NCBI GenBank assembly: GCA_947458475.1
Contig: CANGZP010000009.1
Coordinates: forward strand, 1-50,458
Direction of reading: 5' to 3'
Source: Cyclobacteriaceae bacterium
GTDB lineage: Bacteria; Bacteroidota; Bacteroidia; Cytophagales; Cyclobacteriaceae
DNA: 50,458 nt
The position numbers and the translations under genes are program-made. Below, in pieces: positions 27,644-36,058 of the stretch. The notes beneath the pieces were generated by a model. The model had not been told where the DNA came from. It was given only the letters and a program-made list of their open reading frames with translations, and did no database searches. Each line of letters begins with the position of its first letter. Position 1 is the first letter of the stretch.

Positions 27644-28707
27644 AAATAAATATTGCACTCCTTCCTGGAGACGGCATAGGCCCAGAAGTTATCGCACAAG
27701 CAGTAAAGGTTGTCAATGCCATCGGCAAGAAATTTGGTCACCAGATCAGCTACCAAGAGGGTTTGGTAGGTGCCTGTGCGATCGATGCCACAGGTGATCC
27801 TTATCCGGATGCTACCCATGAAATCTGCATAGCGGCGGATGCCGTCCTATTTGGTGCCATCGGAGATCCTAAGTACGACAACGACCCCAAGGCCAAGGTT
27901 CGGCCGGAACAAGGCCTGCTTCGCATGCGACAGAAATTAGGTTTGTTTGCCAATGTGCGGCCTACCTTTACTTTTCCTTCCTTGGTACACAAGTCCCCAT
28001 TGAAGCTCGATCGAGTAGATGGGGTAGATTTGGTTTTTTTCAGAGAGCTCACTGGAGGCATCTATTTTGGAGAGCCTAGAGGAAGAAATGAGCAGGGCAC
28101 CAAGGCCTTTGATACCAATGTGTACAGCAAAGAAGAGATCGTACGTTTGGCCAGAATGGGTTTTGAAGCTGCGCAAAAGCGTAGAAAACTCTTGACTTGC
28201 GTGGACAAGGCCAACGTGATGGCGACCTCGAGATTGTGGCGAGAGACCGTCCAAGAATTGGCGCCTGAGTATCCAGATGTAAAGGTAGAGTATGAATTTG
28301 TAGATGCCGTGGCGATGCGACTCATCCAGTGGCCCAAGGCCTACGACGTGTTGATCACGGAGAATCTCTTTGGCGATATTTTGACGGACGAGGCCTCGGT
28401 GATCTCTGGATCCATGGGCTTGATGCCTTCAGCCTCCTTAGGAGCCAAGGTGAAGCTATTTGAACCCATTCACGGTTCCTACCCTCAGGCGGCAGGCAAG
28501 GACATTGCCAATCCGCTGGGCACCATTCTCTCCGCCTCCATGCTATTCGATTATGCATTTGGATTAACAGCCGAAGCCAAATTGATCAGCGAGGTAGTCA
28601 ATCAATCCTTGGCCGAAGGAATTGTCACTGAAGACATCGCTGAAGGGGGCAAGGCCTACAAAACCTCCGAACTGGGCGACTGGTTGGCAGCACGGATTCT
28701 GAGTTGA
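27640..28707 (+). CDS. leuB: 3-Isopropylmalate dehydrogenase
   Basis: A 355-residue NAD-dependent beta-decarboxylating dehydrogenase. LLPGDGIGPEV starts the fold, the substrate arginines lie in PEQGLLRMRQKLGLFANVRP, and VDKANVM, NLFGDILTDEASVI and EPIHGSYPQAAGKDIANP complete the active and cofactor sites. It is the last gene of the nine-gene operon, coupled to the cimA-like gene by a 4-base overlap. It could also oxidise 3-methylmalate in the citramalate route. Confidence 0.97.
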   Translation: MKINIALLPGDGIGPEVIAQAVKVVNAIGKKFGHQISYQEGLVGACAIDATGDPYPDATHEICIAADAVLFGAIGDPKYDNDPKAKVRPEQGLLRMRQKLGLFANVRPTFTFPSLVHKSPLKLDRVDGVDLVFFRELTGGIYFGEPRGRNEQGTKAFDTNVYSKEEIVRLARMGFEAAQKRRKLLTCVDKANVMATSRLWRETVQELAPEYPDVKVEYEFVDAVAMRLIQWPKAYDVLITENLFGDILTDEASVISGSMGLMPSASLGAKVKLFEPIHGSYPQAAGKDIANPLGTILSASMLFDYAFGLTAEAKLISEVVNQSLAEGIVTEDIAEGGKAYKTSELGDWLAARILS

Positions 28708-28710
28708 GCT

Positions 28711-28752
28711 TTAAACTAAAAAACCACCTGGACAGGTGGTTTTTTAGTTTAA
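28711..28752 (+). terminator. Terminator of the ilv-leu operon
   Basis: A perfect 19-bp inverted repeat (arms 28711-28729 and 28734-28752, loop GGAC) with a CCACCT/AGGTGG core flanked by A and T runs lies 3 bases after leuB. The symmetric A/T flanks make it bidirectional, so it would also end the convergent hip cassette transcript. Confidence 0.92.
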
Positions 28753-28781
28753 AAGTTGTTCCAATTGAAAAACTAATTCTT

Positions 28782-29072
28782 CTAGACATAGATTAACTCT
28801 TCTTTGATTTGTTCAAGATACCTAGGCTTAATCGCCTTCTTGGATACCAAATCCACCTTGATTCCGAGCAAGTCCTCTAGTTCATCGCCTAGTTCAATAA
28901 ACTCTGATCCTACTCGACTATGAAATTCTATGAGCAGGTCCAGGTCGCTAGTTGGACTTTGCTCGTTGCGCGCATAGGAACCAAAAATCGCCAATTCCTT
29001 GATGGGGTATTTCTGGGATAGAGATTTTTTGTGATCCAATAACTTGTTTTTTATCGCTGTAACTTGGTTCAT
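28782..29072 (-). CDS. MNT-type nucleotidyltransferase
   Basis: A 96-residue minimal nucleotidyltransferase. The catalytic motif GSYARNEQSPTSDLDLL gives G31-S32 and D43/D45, with the third acid D74 in IKVDLVSK, so the active site is complete. Stand-alone MNT proteins of this size are usually antitoxins that AMPylate a HEPN toxin (MntA-HepT). No HEPN gene lies next to it. Instead it starts 21 bases after the hipT-like stop as the fourth gene of the HipB-HipS-HipT-like cassette. It may be an extra regulator of that kinase, or an orphan brought in by chance. Confidence 0.88.
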   Translation of the reverse strand: MNQVTAIKNKLLDHKKSLSQKYPIKELAIFGSYARNEQSPTSDLDLLIEFHSRVGSEFIELGDELEDLLGIKVDLVSKKAIKPRYLEQIKEELIYV

Positions 29073-29093
29073 GATGCGCTGAGTAGTAATCCA

Positions 29094-30098
29094 TTATCCA
29101 AGAAGGTAATTTCTTTTGGTTTGGTACATCGTCAAATAAGCACGTTTATTGGCTTCTGTCAAGAAAGAGTGACTGATTAGCATTTCCAGCAAGTGCTGCT
29201 TCTCCAGATAAGGACGAATTATTTTTTGAATCCTTTTTTCTGAAACCCCTATTCGTTTTCCAAATTCCTCAAAATCATGCATAGTCGGATGTTTACTCAA
29301 CTTGTACTGCTCACTTTTATAGTTATCTGCAAATAGTCCTTTGCTTAATGCAAAATCAGAATCATCCACGTGTATTTTGGTGTTGAGCACGTCATATACA
29401 GGACTTAGAAGGTAATCCCCTTTGGAGGATTCGAGTAAGGAGAAATTTTTCAGGTGCGCATCCCCATTTGAAAACAAAAAGTTAAAGAGCACCAGAGAAA
29501 AGTATTTTTCGATTTCTACTCTCCAGGCTGACACGTACTTTTGGATCAAGAGACCTGCCTCCTCGTAACTGTATTCGTATTTAAAATTAGCACCCGCATT
29601 GTCTTTGGATTTTCCCGCTAGGGTAGCAAAATCTTCTTTGCCCCACTTGCCTCCCCCTTCCTTTACATCAAAGCGTTTGGTAAGGTAGGCTGGAGTGCCA
29701 TTTCTGAAAAAAATCAAGGCGTTTTCCGCAGTAGGTAAGCCATACACCTGTCTTGCAATTTGCATGGTCAACTGTTCATTTGCCGGTACCTGATCTACTT
29801 TTCTTAAATCCCTTGGAATGGGTTTGAGTAGGTAGGTTCCTTGTTCCCCTGCTTTGGTCAACCGCAATCGGTTCTTATCCAATACAAGGCTTAACTTTTC
29901 TTGTACCCCTGATATGGAAATGCGCTTGCGATTTTCCAAAAAGAGCGCTTCCACCTCCTCATTTTGCTGAGGCGGATCATAAGGTAAAATATGGCTTACT
30001 TTTTTTCCATGGAAAAGGTTCCGCATACAGCTCGGGCTGTACGAAGAAAAACTCGCCGCCAAGGTACCTGGACATCGATCTAGTTCCTGTAAATTCAT
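29094..30098 (-). CDS. HipA-like kinase, short form (HipT-like toxin)
   Basis: A 334-residue Ser/Thr kinase of the HipA family lacking the N-terminal subdomain of full HipA (440 residues). The Gly-rich loop is RISISGVQEK with S61 and S63, like the double-serine autophosphorylation loop known from HipT. The ATP lysine is in YLLKP (K92), the catalytic loop is NGDAHLKN (D213, N218) and the metal-binding Asp is in SPVYDVLNT (D236). HipT of E. coli O127 targets TrpS and HipA targets GltX, both tRNA synthetases; the target here is unknown. The start overlaps the hipS-like stop by ATGA. All catalytic residues are intact. Confidence 0.88.
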   Translation of the reverse strand: MNLQELDRCPGTLAASFSSYSPSCMRNLFHGKKVSHILPYDPPQQNEEVEALFLENRKRISISGVQEKLSLVLDKNRLRLTKAGEQGTYLLKPIPRDLRKVDQVPANEQLTMQIARQVYGLPTAENALIFFRNGTPAYLTKRFDVKEGGGKWGKEDFATLAGKSKDNAGANFKYEYSYEEAGLLIQKYVSAWRVEIEKYFSLVLFNFLFSNGDAHLKNFSLLESSKGDYLLSPVYDVLNTKIHVDDSDFALSKGLFADNYKSEQYKLSKHPTMHDFEEFGKRIGVSEKRIQKIIRPYLEKQHLLEMLISHSFLTEANKRAYLTMYQTKRNYLLG

Positions 30099-30424
30099 TC
30101 CTCACTGATGGGATTAACGGTTACGGCTCCTATGCTATCCACCTGGGCTGTTGCGGCAAGCAAACCAAAGTGATCTTCTTCGTCGATTTTCAATTGGATG
30201 CTTTGTAACTCTCGATTTACTCCTTCACTCAGCATATTGAAGAAAAATGGAAACAAAAATTCGCTTTGGTATTCCTGCTGGGTTTTTGGAAGCGTCAGAC
30301 TAACCGCAGGATAGGTGTCATTTATATAGTAGCGCTCATCGTATCGAAAAATGTACTGTGTACGATTTTCCTCAATCAAGTGACCTGCAAAAATCCCGTT
30401 GCGGTATATTTCTAGGCTGCGCAT
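30095..30424 (-). CDS. Stand-alone HipA N-terminal subdomain protein (HipS-like)
   Basis: A 109-residue protein matching the N-subdomain of HipA: an N-terminal strand pair (EIYRNGIFAGHLIEE), an SLTLP turn, FLFPFFFNMLSEG, and the DHFGLLAATAQ helix before the point where the kinase core would follow. In the HipBST system the equivalent HipS is the antitoxin that binds HipT. It sits 3 bases after hipB and overlaps the kinase gene by ATGA. Separate N-subdomain and kinase genes are the defining feature of the tripartite arrangement. No frameshift is needed to explain the split, since start and stop signals are clean. Confidence 0.82.
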   Translation of the reverse strand: MRSLEIYRNGIFAGHLIEENRTQYIFRYDERYYINDTYPAVSLTLPKTQQEYQSEFLFPFFFNMLSEGVNRELQSIQLKIDEEDHFGLLAATAQVDSIGAVTVNPISEE

Positions 30425-30427
30425 GGA

Positions 30428-30637
30428 TTAGGGCTTCTTTTTAACTTGAAAAATAAGTTCCATTCCCAATACCTCAGCCAATTTAGCCAAGACCTCCAAA
30501 GAAGGATTTCCCTGCCCCTTCTCCAGTTTGTACAAGGTATTTACACTGATCTCCGCCAACTCGGCTAGATGAGGCTGGGTGATGCCTAACTCTCTACGTC
30601 TTGTTTTTACTGCCTCTCCGAAACGCTCAACTAACAT
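30428..30637 (-). CDS. HipB-like XRE-family regulator
   Basis: A 69-residue helix-turn-helix protein (GEAVKTRRRELGITQPHLAELAEIS..NTLYKLEKGQGNPSLEVL, about residues 7-50) with a C-terminal strand (MELIFQVKK) like the dimerising strand of HipB. It is the first gene of the cassette and probably represses its promoter. The ATG at 30637 is 20 bases from a perfect -7 box. Confidence 0.9.
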   Translation of the reverse strand: MLVERFGEAVKTRRRELGITQPHLAELAEISVNTLYKLEKGQGNPSLEVLAKLAEVLGMELIFQVKKKP

Positions 30638-30656
30638 TATATTGTGATTTATTGGT

Positions 30657-30687
30657 CAAAAATAGAGAAATTACTTAAAAATATCAA
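30657..30687 (-). promoter_or_regulatory. Promoter of the hip-like cassette
   Basis: On the minus strand TTG (30687-30685), a 20-base spacer and TATTTTTG (30664-30657) match the Bacteroidota promoter. The AT-rich sequence around it, with ATTATAAT-type dyads near 30698, is where a HipB operator would be expected, but no long palindrome is clear. Confidence 0.5.
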
Positions 30688-30928
30688 TTAAAACACATTA
30701 TAATATGCTTTTTGAGTAATTTTTTATGGATATCAAAAAATGAAAGTTGAACGCTAATTAAGAGATAACCTAAATCTCTTCCTGTCATTCCTTCTACAAG
30801 TAGCCCTTTTAAGATAGGAGCTGGTTCATTAGGAGACGAGTAGAAAGGCGATACAGGCAAAGTTCTGGTGCTTTGAAGACCAGTAGTCGAACAATCTACT
30901 GAAATATACCTAATTTTCACCCGTAATC

Positions 30929-31702
30929 ATGCAGTCCAAACCCTTCTCCTACCTTTTTTCGATTTCCTACTTTGGGGCACGCTTCAAAGGATGGGCCAAG
31001 CAGCCTGAGCAGTCCACGGTGGAGGGAAAGCTGGAGCGTGTGCTTCGCTTTGTTTTAGGAGATCGGAGTTTTACCCTGATCGGATCCAGCCGAACAGACT
31101 CTGGTGTGAGCTGCCGCAAAGGTTATGTGCAGCTTTTTGTGGAGGAGAAAATTGCCTTTGAGGACCTTCTCCAGACCATCAATGCCCACCTTGGAGGAGA
31201 GATCCGATTGGAAAGCCTGCAAGAAGTGCCTCGGGACTTCAACTTGATCCAGTCTGTTCACCAAAAGACCTACCGCTATTTCTTTGCCCAGCCGGAGGAA
31301 TTCCATCCTTTCGCCTCTTCCTTTATTTCGGCGGTTCCCTTTGCCAATTCCCTAACCAAGATGCAGGAAAATGGGCAGCTGTTTGTAGGTAGGCACAACT
31401 TCAAGGCCTTTTGCCAGCCCTCCGCGACCAAGTCGAGCTACGAACGGGAGGTTGAATCTCTGTCTGTGTTTGAAGTACGGGACATGCCCTCCAGCTTTGC
31501 ACCGTCCCAAGTATTTGCAGTGGAGGTGGTAGGGAAGGGTTTTTTGCACCACCAGGTGCGCAAGATGGTCTATGCCTTATGGAACTGGAACGCAGACCAA
31601 ATCCAAGAGCGCCTAGTGCATCCAGAAAAAGATTGGCCCGCCGTGCCTACTGCGCCCGCGAATGGTTTAATTCTTTGGGATACGGTCCTGAAGCTGGGGT
31701 AA
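30929..31702 (+). CDS. truA: tRNA pseudouridine(38-40) synthase
   Basis: A 257-residue TruA that isomerises uridines 38-40 in the anticodon arm. The catalytic Asp57 lies in the SSRTDSGV motif (53-60). YFGARFKGWAKQ at the N-terminus, KTYRYF in the middle and FLHHQVRKMV near residue 205 are family signatures. It is a single gene between the hip-like cassette and a convergent GNAT gene 3 bases after its stop. Confidence 0.93.
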   Translation: MQSKPFSYLFSISYFGARFKGWAKQPEQSTVEGKLERVLRFVLGDRSFTLIGSSRTDSGVSCRKGYVQLFVEEKIAFEDLLQTINAHLGGEIRLESLQEVPRDFNLIQSVHQKTYRYFFAQPEEFHPFASSFISAVPFANSLTKMQENGQLFVGRHNFKAFCQPSATKSSYEREVESLSVFEVRDMPSSFAPSQVFAVEVVGKGFLHHQVRKMVYALWNWNADQIQERLVHPEKDWPAVPTAPANGLILWDTVLKLG

Positions 31703-31705
31703 AAA

Positions 31706-32203
31706 TTAAAGTGACAGCTCCATCACGTCATCGTCCATTACGTAGCCAGAACCAATGTCGTTGACCTCCTGCCGAATGGTCACAAAGCCTAGGGCTCGGT
31801 AAAAATCAATGGCCTTTTTATTTTTCTTGTTTACATTCAAAACCATGCTTTTTTGTCCCGCTTCGCGCGCTATTTTGGCCACTTCCAAAAGCAAGCTTTT
31901 TCCCACTCCTTTTCCTTGGCTGCTGGGGAGTAGGTACAACTTGTGTAGTTTGGATAGGCTACCCGCAAGGTGATTGAGTTCGTAACCTGCAAATCCAATC
32001 GCTATCCCATCTTCTTCTGCAACCAAAAAACCATGCCCCTTATCCATTTGCGATTCGAGTAGCTTCAGGTCATACATCCAGTTGAGCATGTAGTCGATCT
32101 GCTCCGAACTCAATATGCCTGCAAAGGTCGATGGCCAGGTTGCATGGGCGATCTTTTGAATCAGGATCAGCTCTTCTTTGACTAGGAGTCTTAGGTGTAT
32201 CAT
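31706..32203 (-). CDS. GNAT-family N-acetyltransferase
   Basis: A 165-residue acetyltransferase with the acetyl-CoA motif A (LYLLPSSQGKGVGKSLLLEVAK, Q/R-x-x-G-x-G/A form) and motif B (LNVNKKNKKAIDFYRALGF). It probably acetylates a small molecule or protein N-terminus; the substrate is unknown. It lies downstream of the E1 gene on the same strand after a 49-base gap and may be read through with it. Confidence 0.9.
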   Translation of the reverse strand: MIHLRLLVKEELILIQKIAHATWPSTFAGILSSEQIDYMLNWMYDLKLLESQMDKGHGFLVAEEDGIAIGFAGYELNHLAGSLSKLHKLYLLPSSQGKGVGKSLLLEVAKIAREAGQKSMVLNVNKKNKKAIDFYRALGFVTIRQEVNDIGSGYVMDDDVMELSL

Positions 32204-32252
32204 AGGTTTAGAGGAAAGACTTTTTTAGGCGATATGCCTCCAGTAGGTAAGT

Positions 32253-34256
32253 TTAAAATGCAATCAACTCCTGCAACTTCACCTTAAATCGATCTACCGG
32301 CAGGAATTGCTTTTCTAGATTGGGAGCAAAAGGTACCGGAGTATCCAAACTCCCTTCCCGCATCACGGGAGCATCCAGATCGGCAAAGCAGTGCTCGGAG
32401 ATCCAAGCGCAAATCTCCGCGCCAATCCCGCCAGTGAGCGTGTCTTCGTGTAGGAAGATTACTTTTCCAGTCTTTTTAACCGTTGCTGCTACCGCTTCCT
32501 GATCCCAAGGGAGTAGCGTGCGTAAGTCTAGAATATCTGCCGAGATGCCGAGTTCCTCTACCGCTTTCAGAGCCCAGTGTACGCCCATGCCATAGGTGAT
32601 GATGGAAGCCTGGGTTCCCGTAGCGGCTAATGCAGCTTTTCCAACTTCCACCGTGTAGTAGCTATCGGGCACAGGTCCTGAAATCGAACGATACAGGAGC
32701 TTGTGCTCAAAATAGAGGTAGGGATTCGGATCCTCCAAGGCTGCATTGAGGAGGCCTTTGGCATCGTGGGGATTGGAGGGATACACAATTTTTAGCCCTG
32801 GCGTATGAAAAAACCAGGCTTCGTTGGATTGGGAATGGAAAGGGCCCGCAGCGGTACCGGCTCCTGTTGGCATGCGAATCACTACATCGGCATTTTGCCC
32901 CCAGCGGTAGTGAATTTTTGCGAGGTTGTTTACAATTTGATTGAAGCCTACGCTCACAAAATCGGCAAACTGCATTTCCACCATGGCCTTGTAGCCTTTG
33001 ATCGAAAGGCCAAGCCCTGCACCAATGATGGCACTTTCGCAAAGTGGGGTGTTGCGGACTCTTTCGCCGCCAAATTGGGCTTTGAACCCATCCGTGATTT
33101 TAAATACGCCTCCATATTCTCCAATGTCTTGTCCCATCAGGACCAGGTTGGGGTACTTTTCCATAGACTGTCGCAATCCATCGCTGATCCCATCGATAAA
33201 GCGCTTTTCTGTGGAGGCGCCACTCGGTTCCACGACGGTTTGGGTAAAGGGAGCATACACATCTCCCAGTTCCTTTTCTACTGTTGCTTGTACTGCTTCT
33301 TCTGCAAAGGCGATTTCGAGCGCATCGTTGATGCTCTTTTTCACGCGTTGGTTGATTTTCTCCTGTTCTTCTGGGGTTAGCACCCCTTCGGAAATTAGGT
33401 AGTCTTCGTAGCGATCCACTGGATCTAGCAAGGCCCATTCCTCCATCAAAAACTTAGGAACATACTTGGTGCCCGATGCTTCCTCGTGGCCGCGCATGCG
33501 GAAGGTGATCGCCTCGACAAGTACAGGTCTGGGATTTTCCCGCAGGTCTTCGGCAAGCCGTAAAATGGTGTCGTACACTTCAAGCACGTTGTTGCCTTGG
33601 ATGCGTACGGCTTCCATGCCGTATCCAGGGCCTTTTTCGGTAAAGTATTGGAAAGCAAACTGCTCTTCACTGGGGGTAGAAAGTCCGTAGCCATTGTGTT
33701 CCACCACAAAAATCACCGGCAATTTCCAAACTGCCGCTACATTCAATCCTTCGTGGAAATCCCCTTCCGAACTCGCTCCATCTCCAGAAAATACCAAGGT
33801 CACCTTTTTCTCTCCCGCAAGGGTATGCGCCAAACCGATGCCATCTGCAATAGCCAGCTGAGGCCCCAAGTGAGAAATCATGCCCACCACATGATGTTCA
33901 ATGCTGCCAAAGTGGAAGGAGCGGTCTCGGCCCTTGGTAAATCCCAACTCTTTACCCTGAAATTGGGCAAATAGACGTTCCAAAGGCATGTCTCTACCCG
34001 TGAAAATACCCAAATTGCGGTGCATGGGGAGGATAAATTCATCCGAAGCGAGGGCATTTACAGCCCCAATCGAAATCGCTTCCTGTCCCCATCCGCTAAA
34101 CCACTTGGAAATCCGGCCTTGGCGAAGGAGAATCAACATTTTTTCTTCGATTCTCCGAGGTACGAGTAGGGATTCGTACAACTTCAGTAAGGTAGCGTCC
34201 GAATAATTTTTTCGGTCAAAAGTTAATTTTTGGGCGTTGGGGGCGGTGAATTCCAT
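32253..34256 (-). CDS. Fused 2-oxoacid (branched-chain type) dehydrogenase E1 alpha/beta
   Basis: A 667-residue thiamine diphosphate E1 in which the alpha half (about 1-330) and the beta half (about 345-667) are in one chain. TPP/Mg binding is GDGASSEGDF (158-167) with N188. The alpha half keeps the HRNLG and RSFHFGS phospho-loop-like segments, and the beta half has MGQDIGEYGGVFK, ESAIIGAGLG and MPTGAGTAAGPFHSQS. Fused forms in Bacteroidota are usually annotated as 2-oxoisovalerate dehydrogenase, feeding branched-chain acyl-CoA for iso-fatty acids. No E2 or E3 gene lies nearby. Pyruvate-type specificity is not excluded. Confidence 0.88.
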   Translation of the reverse strand: MEFTAPNAQKLTFDRKNYSDATLLKLYESLLVPRRIEEKMLILLRQGRISKWFSGWGQEAISIGAVNALASDEFILPMHRNLGIFTGRDMPLERLFAQFQGKELGFTKGRDRSFHFGSIEHHVVGMISHLGPQLAIADGIGLAHTLAGEKKVTLVFSGDGASSEGDFHEGLNVAAVWKLPVIFVVEHNGYGLSTPSEEQFAFQYFTEKGPGYGMEAVRIQGNNVLEVYDTILRLAEDLRENPRPVLVEAITFRMRGHEEASGTKYVPKFLMEEWALLDPVDRYEDYLISEGVLTPEEQEKINQRVKKSINDALEIAFAEEAVQATVEKELGDVYAPFTQTVVEPSGASTEKRFIDGISDGLRQSMEKYPNLVLMGQDIGEYGGVFKITDGFKAQFGGERVRNTPLCESAIIGAGLGLSIKGYKAMVEMQFADFVSVGFNQIVNNLAKIHYRWGQNADVVIRMPTGAGTAAGPFHSQSNEAWFFHTPGLKIVYPSNPHDAKGLLNAALEDPNPYLYFEHKLLYRSISGPVPDSYYTVEVGKAALAATGTQASIITYGMGVHWALKAVEELGISADILDLRTLLPWDQEAVAATVKKTGKVIFLHEDTLTGGIGAEICAWISEHCFADLDAPVMREGSLDTPVPFAPNLEKQFLPVDRFKVKLQELIAF

Positions 34257-34613
34257 AGGGGGTAATTTTCGTACCTAAGGTACGGCAAGGGAACAAATCC
34301 CCCAAGGGTTTTGTGCGGTAGTCGCGGGGATAGGGGAACATAGTCTGGGATTCTGACTCTCCTGCAATGCACCCCGACTCTCATCGGGGGCTAAAAATAA
34401 ATGCAAGGAGTTAAAAAATTTTGCTGTATGTGACGAAATTAGGGATTACTAGACCCCTACTTTCAATCTTAGCATTAAGGTTAGTTTATCAATGTGTTAA
34501 GAAGTAGTTTGTAGCGAGTGATTTTATTAGTGCCCCGAATCAGGGCTGGCTTCAAAATATGCTTTTTCAAGCCTTTTTACCTACCTTCGCCTTCCCAAAC
34601 CGAAGCAAATTCT
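34257..34613. other. Divergent spacer between the E1 gene and rimO
   Basis: About 357 bases. A 7-bp dyad CGTACCT-A-AGGTACG (34270-34284) lies 14 bases upstream of the E1 start and overlaps a near -7 box on the minus strand. A CCCCGA/TCGGGG hairpin (34372-34389) follows. TACCTTCG at 34582-34589 is a near -7 box for rimO. No gene is supported. Confidence 0.55.
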
Positions 34614-35927
34614 GTGAAAGCGAGAACATTAAAAAAGGATAAAGTCAACATCATCACGATGGGCTGCTCCAAAAACTTGGTGGATTCTGAGGTACTCCTC
34701 ACACAACTTAGGGGCAATGGCATCGATGCCAGCCATGAGTCCGACCGCCAGGACAACAACATCATCATCATCAATACCTGCGGATTTATAGACAATGCCA
34801 AGCAGGAATCGATTGATACGATTTTGCAGTATGTGGATGCCAAAGAAAAAGGGTTGGTAGACAAGGTGTATGTGACGGGTTGCCTTTCACAGCGCTACAA
34901 AGATGACTTGGAGCAGGAGATTCCTCAGGTAGACGCATTTTTTGGTACCCGAGACTTGCCAGCAATTTTGAAAAAGTTCAAGGCAGACTACAAGCATGAA
35001 TTGGTAGGGGAGCGTCTGCTCACCCATGCCAGTCACTACGCTTACATGAAGATATCCGAGGGTTGCGATCGCCCTTGTTCTTTCTGCGCCATCCCCTTAA
35101 TGCGTGGAGGCCATATTTCAAGACCAATTGAAGAGCTAGTAAAGGAAGCCCAGCACCAGGCCGCCAATGGCACCAAGGAACTATTGCTGATTGCACAGGA
35201 TTCCACCTATTATGGATTGGACTTGTACAAAAAGCGAAACTTAGCCGAACTCCTTCGCAGGCTTTCGGATGTGGAGGGAATCGATTGGATTCGCCTGCAT
35301 TATGCCTATCCTACCGGTTTTCCGATGGATGTGATTGAAGTGATGAAGGAGCGCCCCAATATTTGCAAGTATTTAGATATTCCCTTGCAACACGGGTCGA
35401 CGGATGTGTTGAAGGCCATGCGTCGAGGTACTACCCGAGAAAAGCAGGAAGAATTGATCCACAGCATTCGTGACCTGATCCCAGAGATCGCGATCCGTAC
35501 TACCTTGATTGCCGGACATCCTGGAGAAGGAGAACGGGAGTTTCAAGAGATGGTAGACTTTGTAGAGCGCATGAAGTTTGAGCGTCTGGGTGTATTTACC
35601 TACTCGCATGAGGAGAATACCCATGCCTTTGGGATGGAAGATAAGTTGTCCCAAGAAGAAAAGCAGTCCCGTGCCAACCAGCTGATGGAGGTGCAGGAGC
35701 AGATCAGCTACGACCTCAACCAGCAGAAAATCGGCAAGACTTTTAAGGTCTTGATTGACAAGAAGGAGGGAGGGCATTTTGTAGGCCGCACCGAGTTTGA
35801 TTCTGTAGAGGTGGACAATGAGGTGCTCATCGATGCGGCCACCCATTACTGTCGTGTAGGAGACTTTGTTCAGGCCAAAGTAGTGGATGCGACCGAGTTT
35901 GATCTCTACGCCACCGTGGAGGAGTAG
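34614..35927 (+). CDS. rimO: Ribosomal protein S12 methylthiotransferase
   Basis: A 437-residue radical-SAM enzyme that methylthiolates the conserved aspartate of ribosomal protein S12. The N-terminal UPF0004 domain has cluster cysteines C18 (TMGCSKN), C56 (NTCGF) and C90 (TGCLSQR). The radical-SAM cysteines are C151, C155 and C158 (CDRPCSFC), and a TRAM domain closes the protein. I chose the GTG at 34614 (VKARTLKKDKVNI), which matches homologous N-termini and lies 24 bases after a near -7 box. The in-frame extension back to 34518 would precede the transcript start. Confidence 0.93.
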   Translation: MKARTLKKDKVNIITMGCSKNLVDSEVLLTQLRGNGIDASHESDRQDNNIIIINTCGFIDNAKQESIDTILQYVDAKEKGLVDKVYVTGCLSQRYKDDLEQEIPQVDAFFGTRDLPAILKKFKADYKHELVGERLLTHASHYAYMKISEGCDRPCSFCAIPLMRGGHISRPIEELVKEAQHQAANGTKELLLIAQDSTYYGLDLYKKRNLAELLRRLSDVEGIDWIRLHYAYPTGFPMDVIEVMKERPNICKYLDIPLQHGSTDVLKAMRRGTTREKQEELIHSIRDLIPEIAIRTTLIAGHPGEGEREFQEMVDFVERMKFERLGVFTYSHEENTHAFGMEDKLSQEEKQSRANQLMEVQEQISYDLNQQKIGKTFKVLIDKKEGGHFVGRTEFDSVEVDNEVLIDAATHYCRVGDFVQAKVVDATEFDLYATVEE

Positions 35928-35935
35928 CCAAAAAG

Positions 35936-35967
35936 AAAGGAGCAAGTCAAACACTTGCTCCTTTTTT
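35936..35967 (+). terminator. Terminator of rimO
   Basis: A perfect 12-bp stem AAAGGAGCAAGT/ACTTGCTCCTTT (35936-35947 and 35953-35964) with a 5-base loop and a T run, 9 bases after the rimO stop. Confidence 0.92.
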
Positions 35968-36058
35968 ATGATTGATATAAAAAGAATTTCAAAACCTCTG
36001 CTTAGCCCCTTCGTTCTAATGGGCAATTATTCATTTTAGTTTATCAAATTAACAATTC

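Noticed and set aside
29094-30424. Frameshifted single hipA gene
   Set aside because: Both parts have clean starts and stops with an ATGA junction, and the split falls at the known HipS/HipT boundary.
30684-30920. 78-codon minus-strand frame upstream of the hipB-like gene
   Set aside because: It needs a GTG start, shows no recognisable domain and overlaps the cassette promoter. It could be a gene remnant but nothing supports a call.
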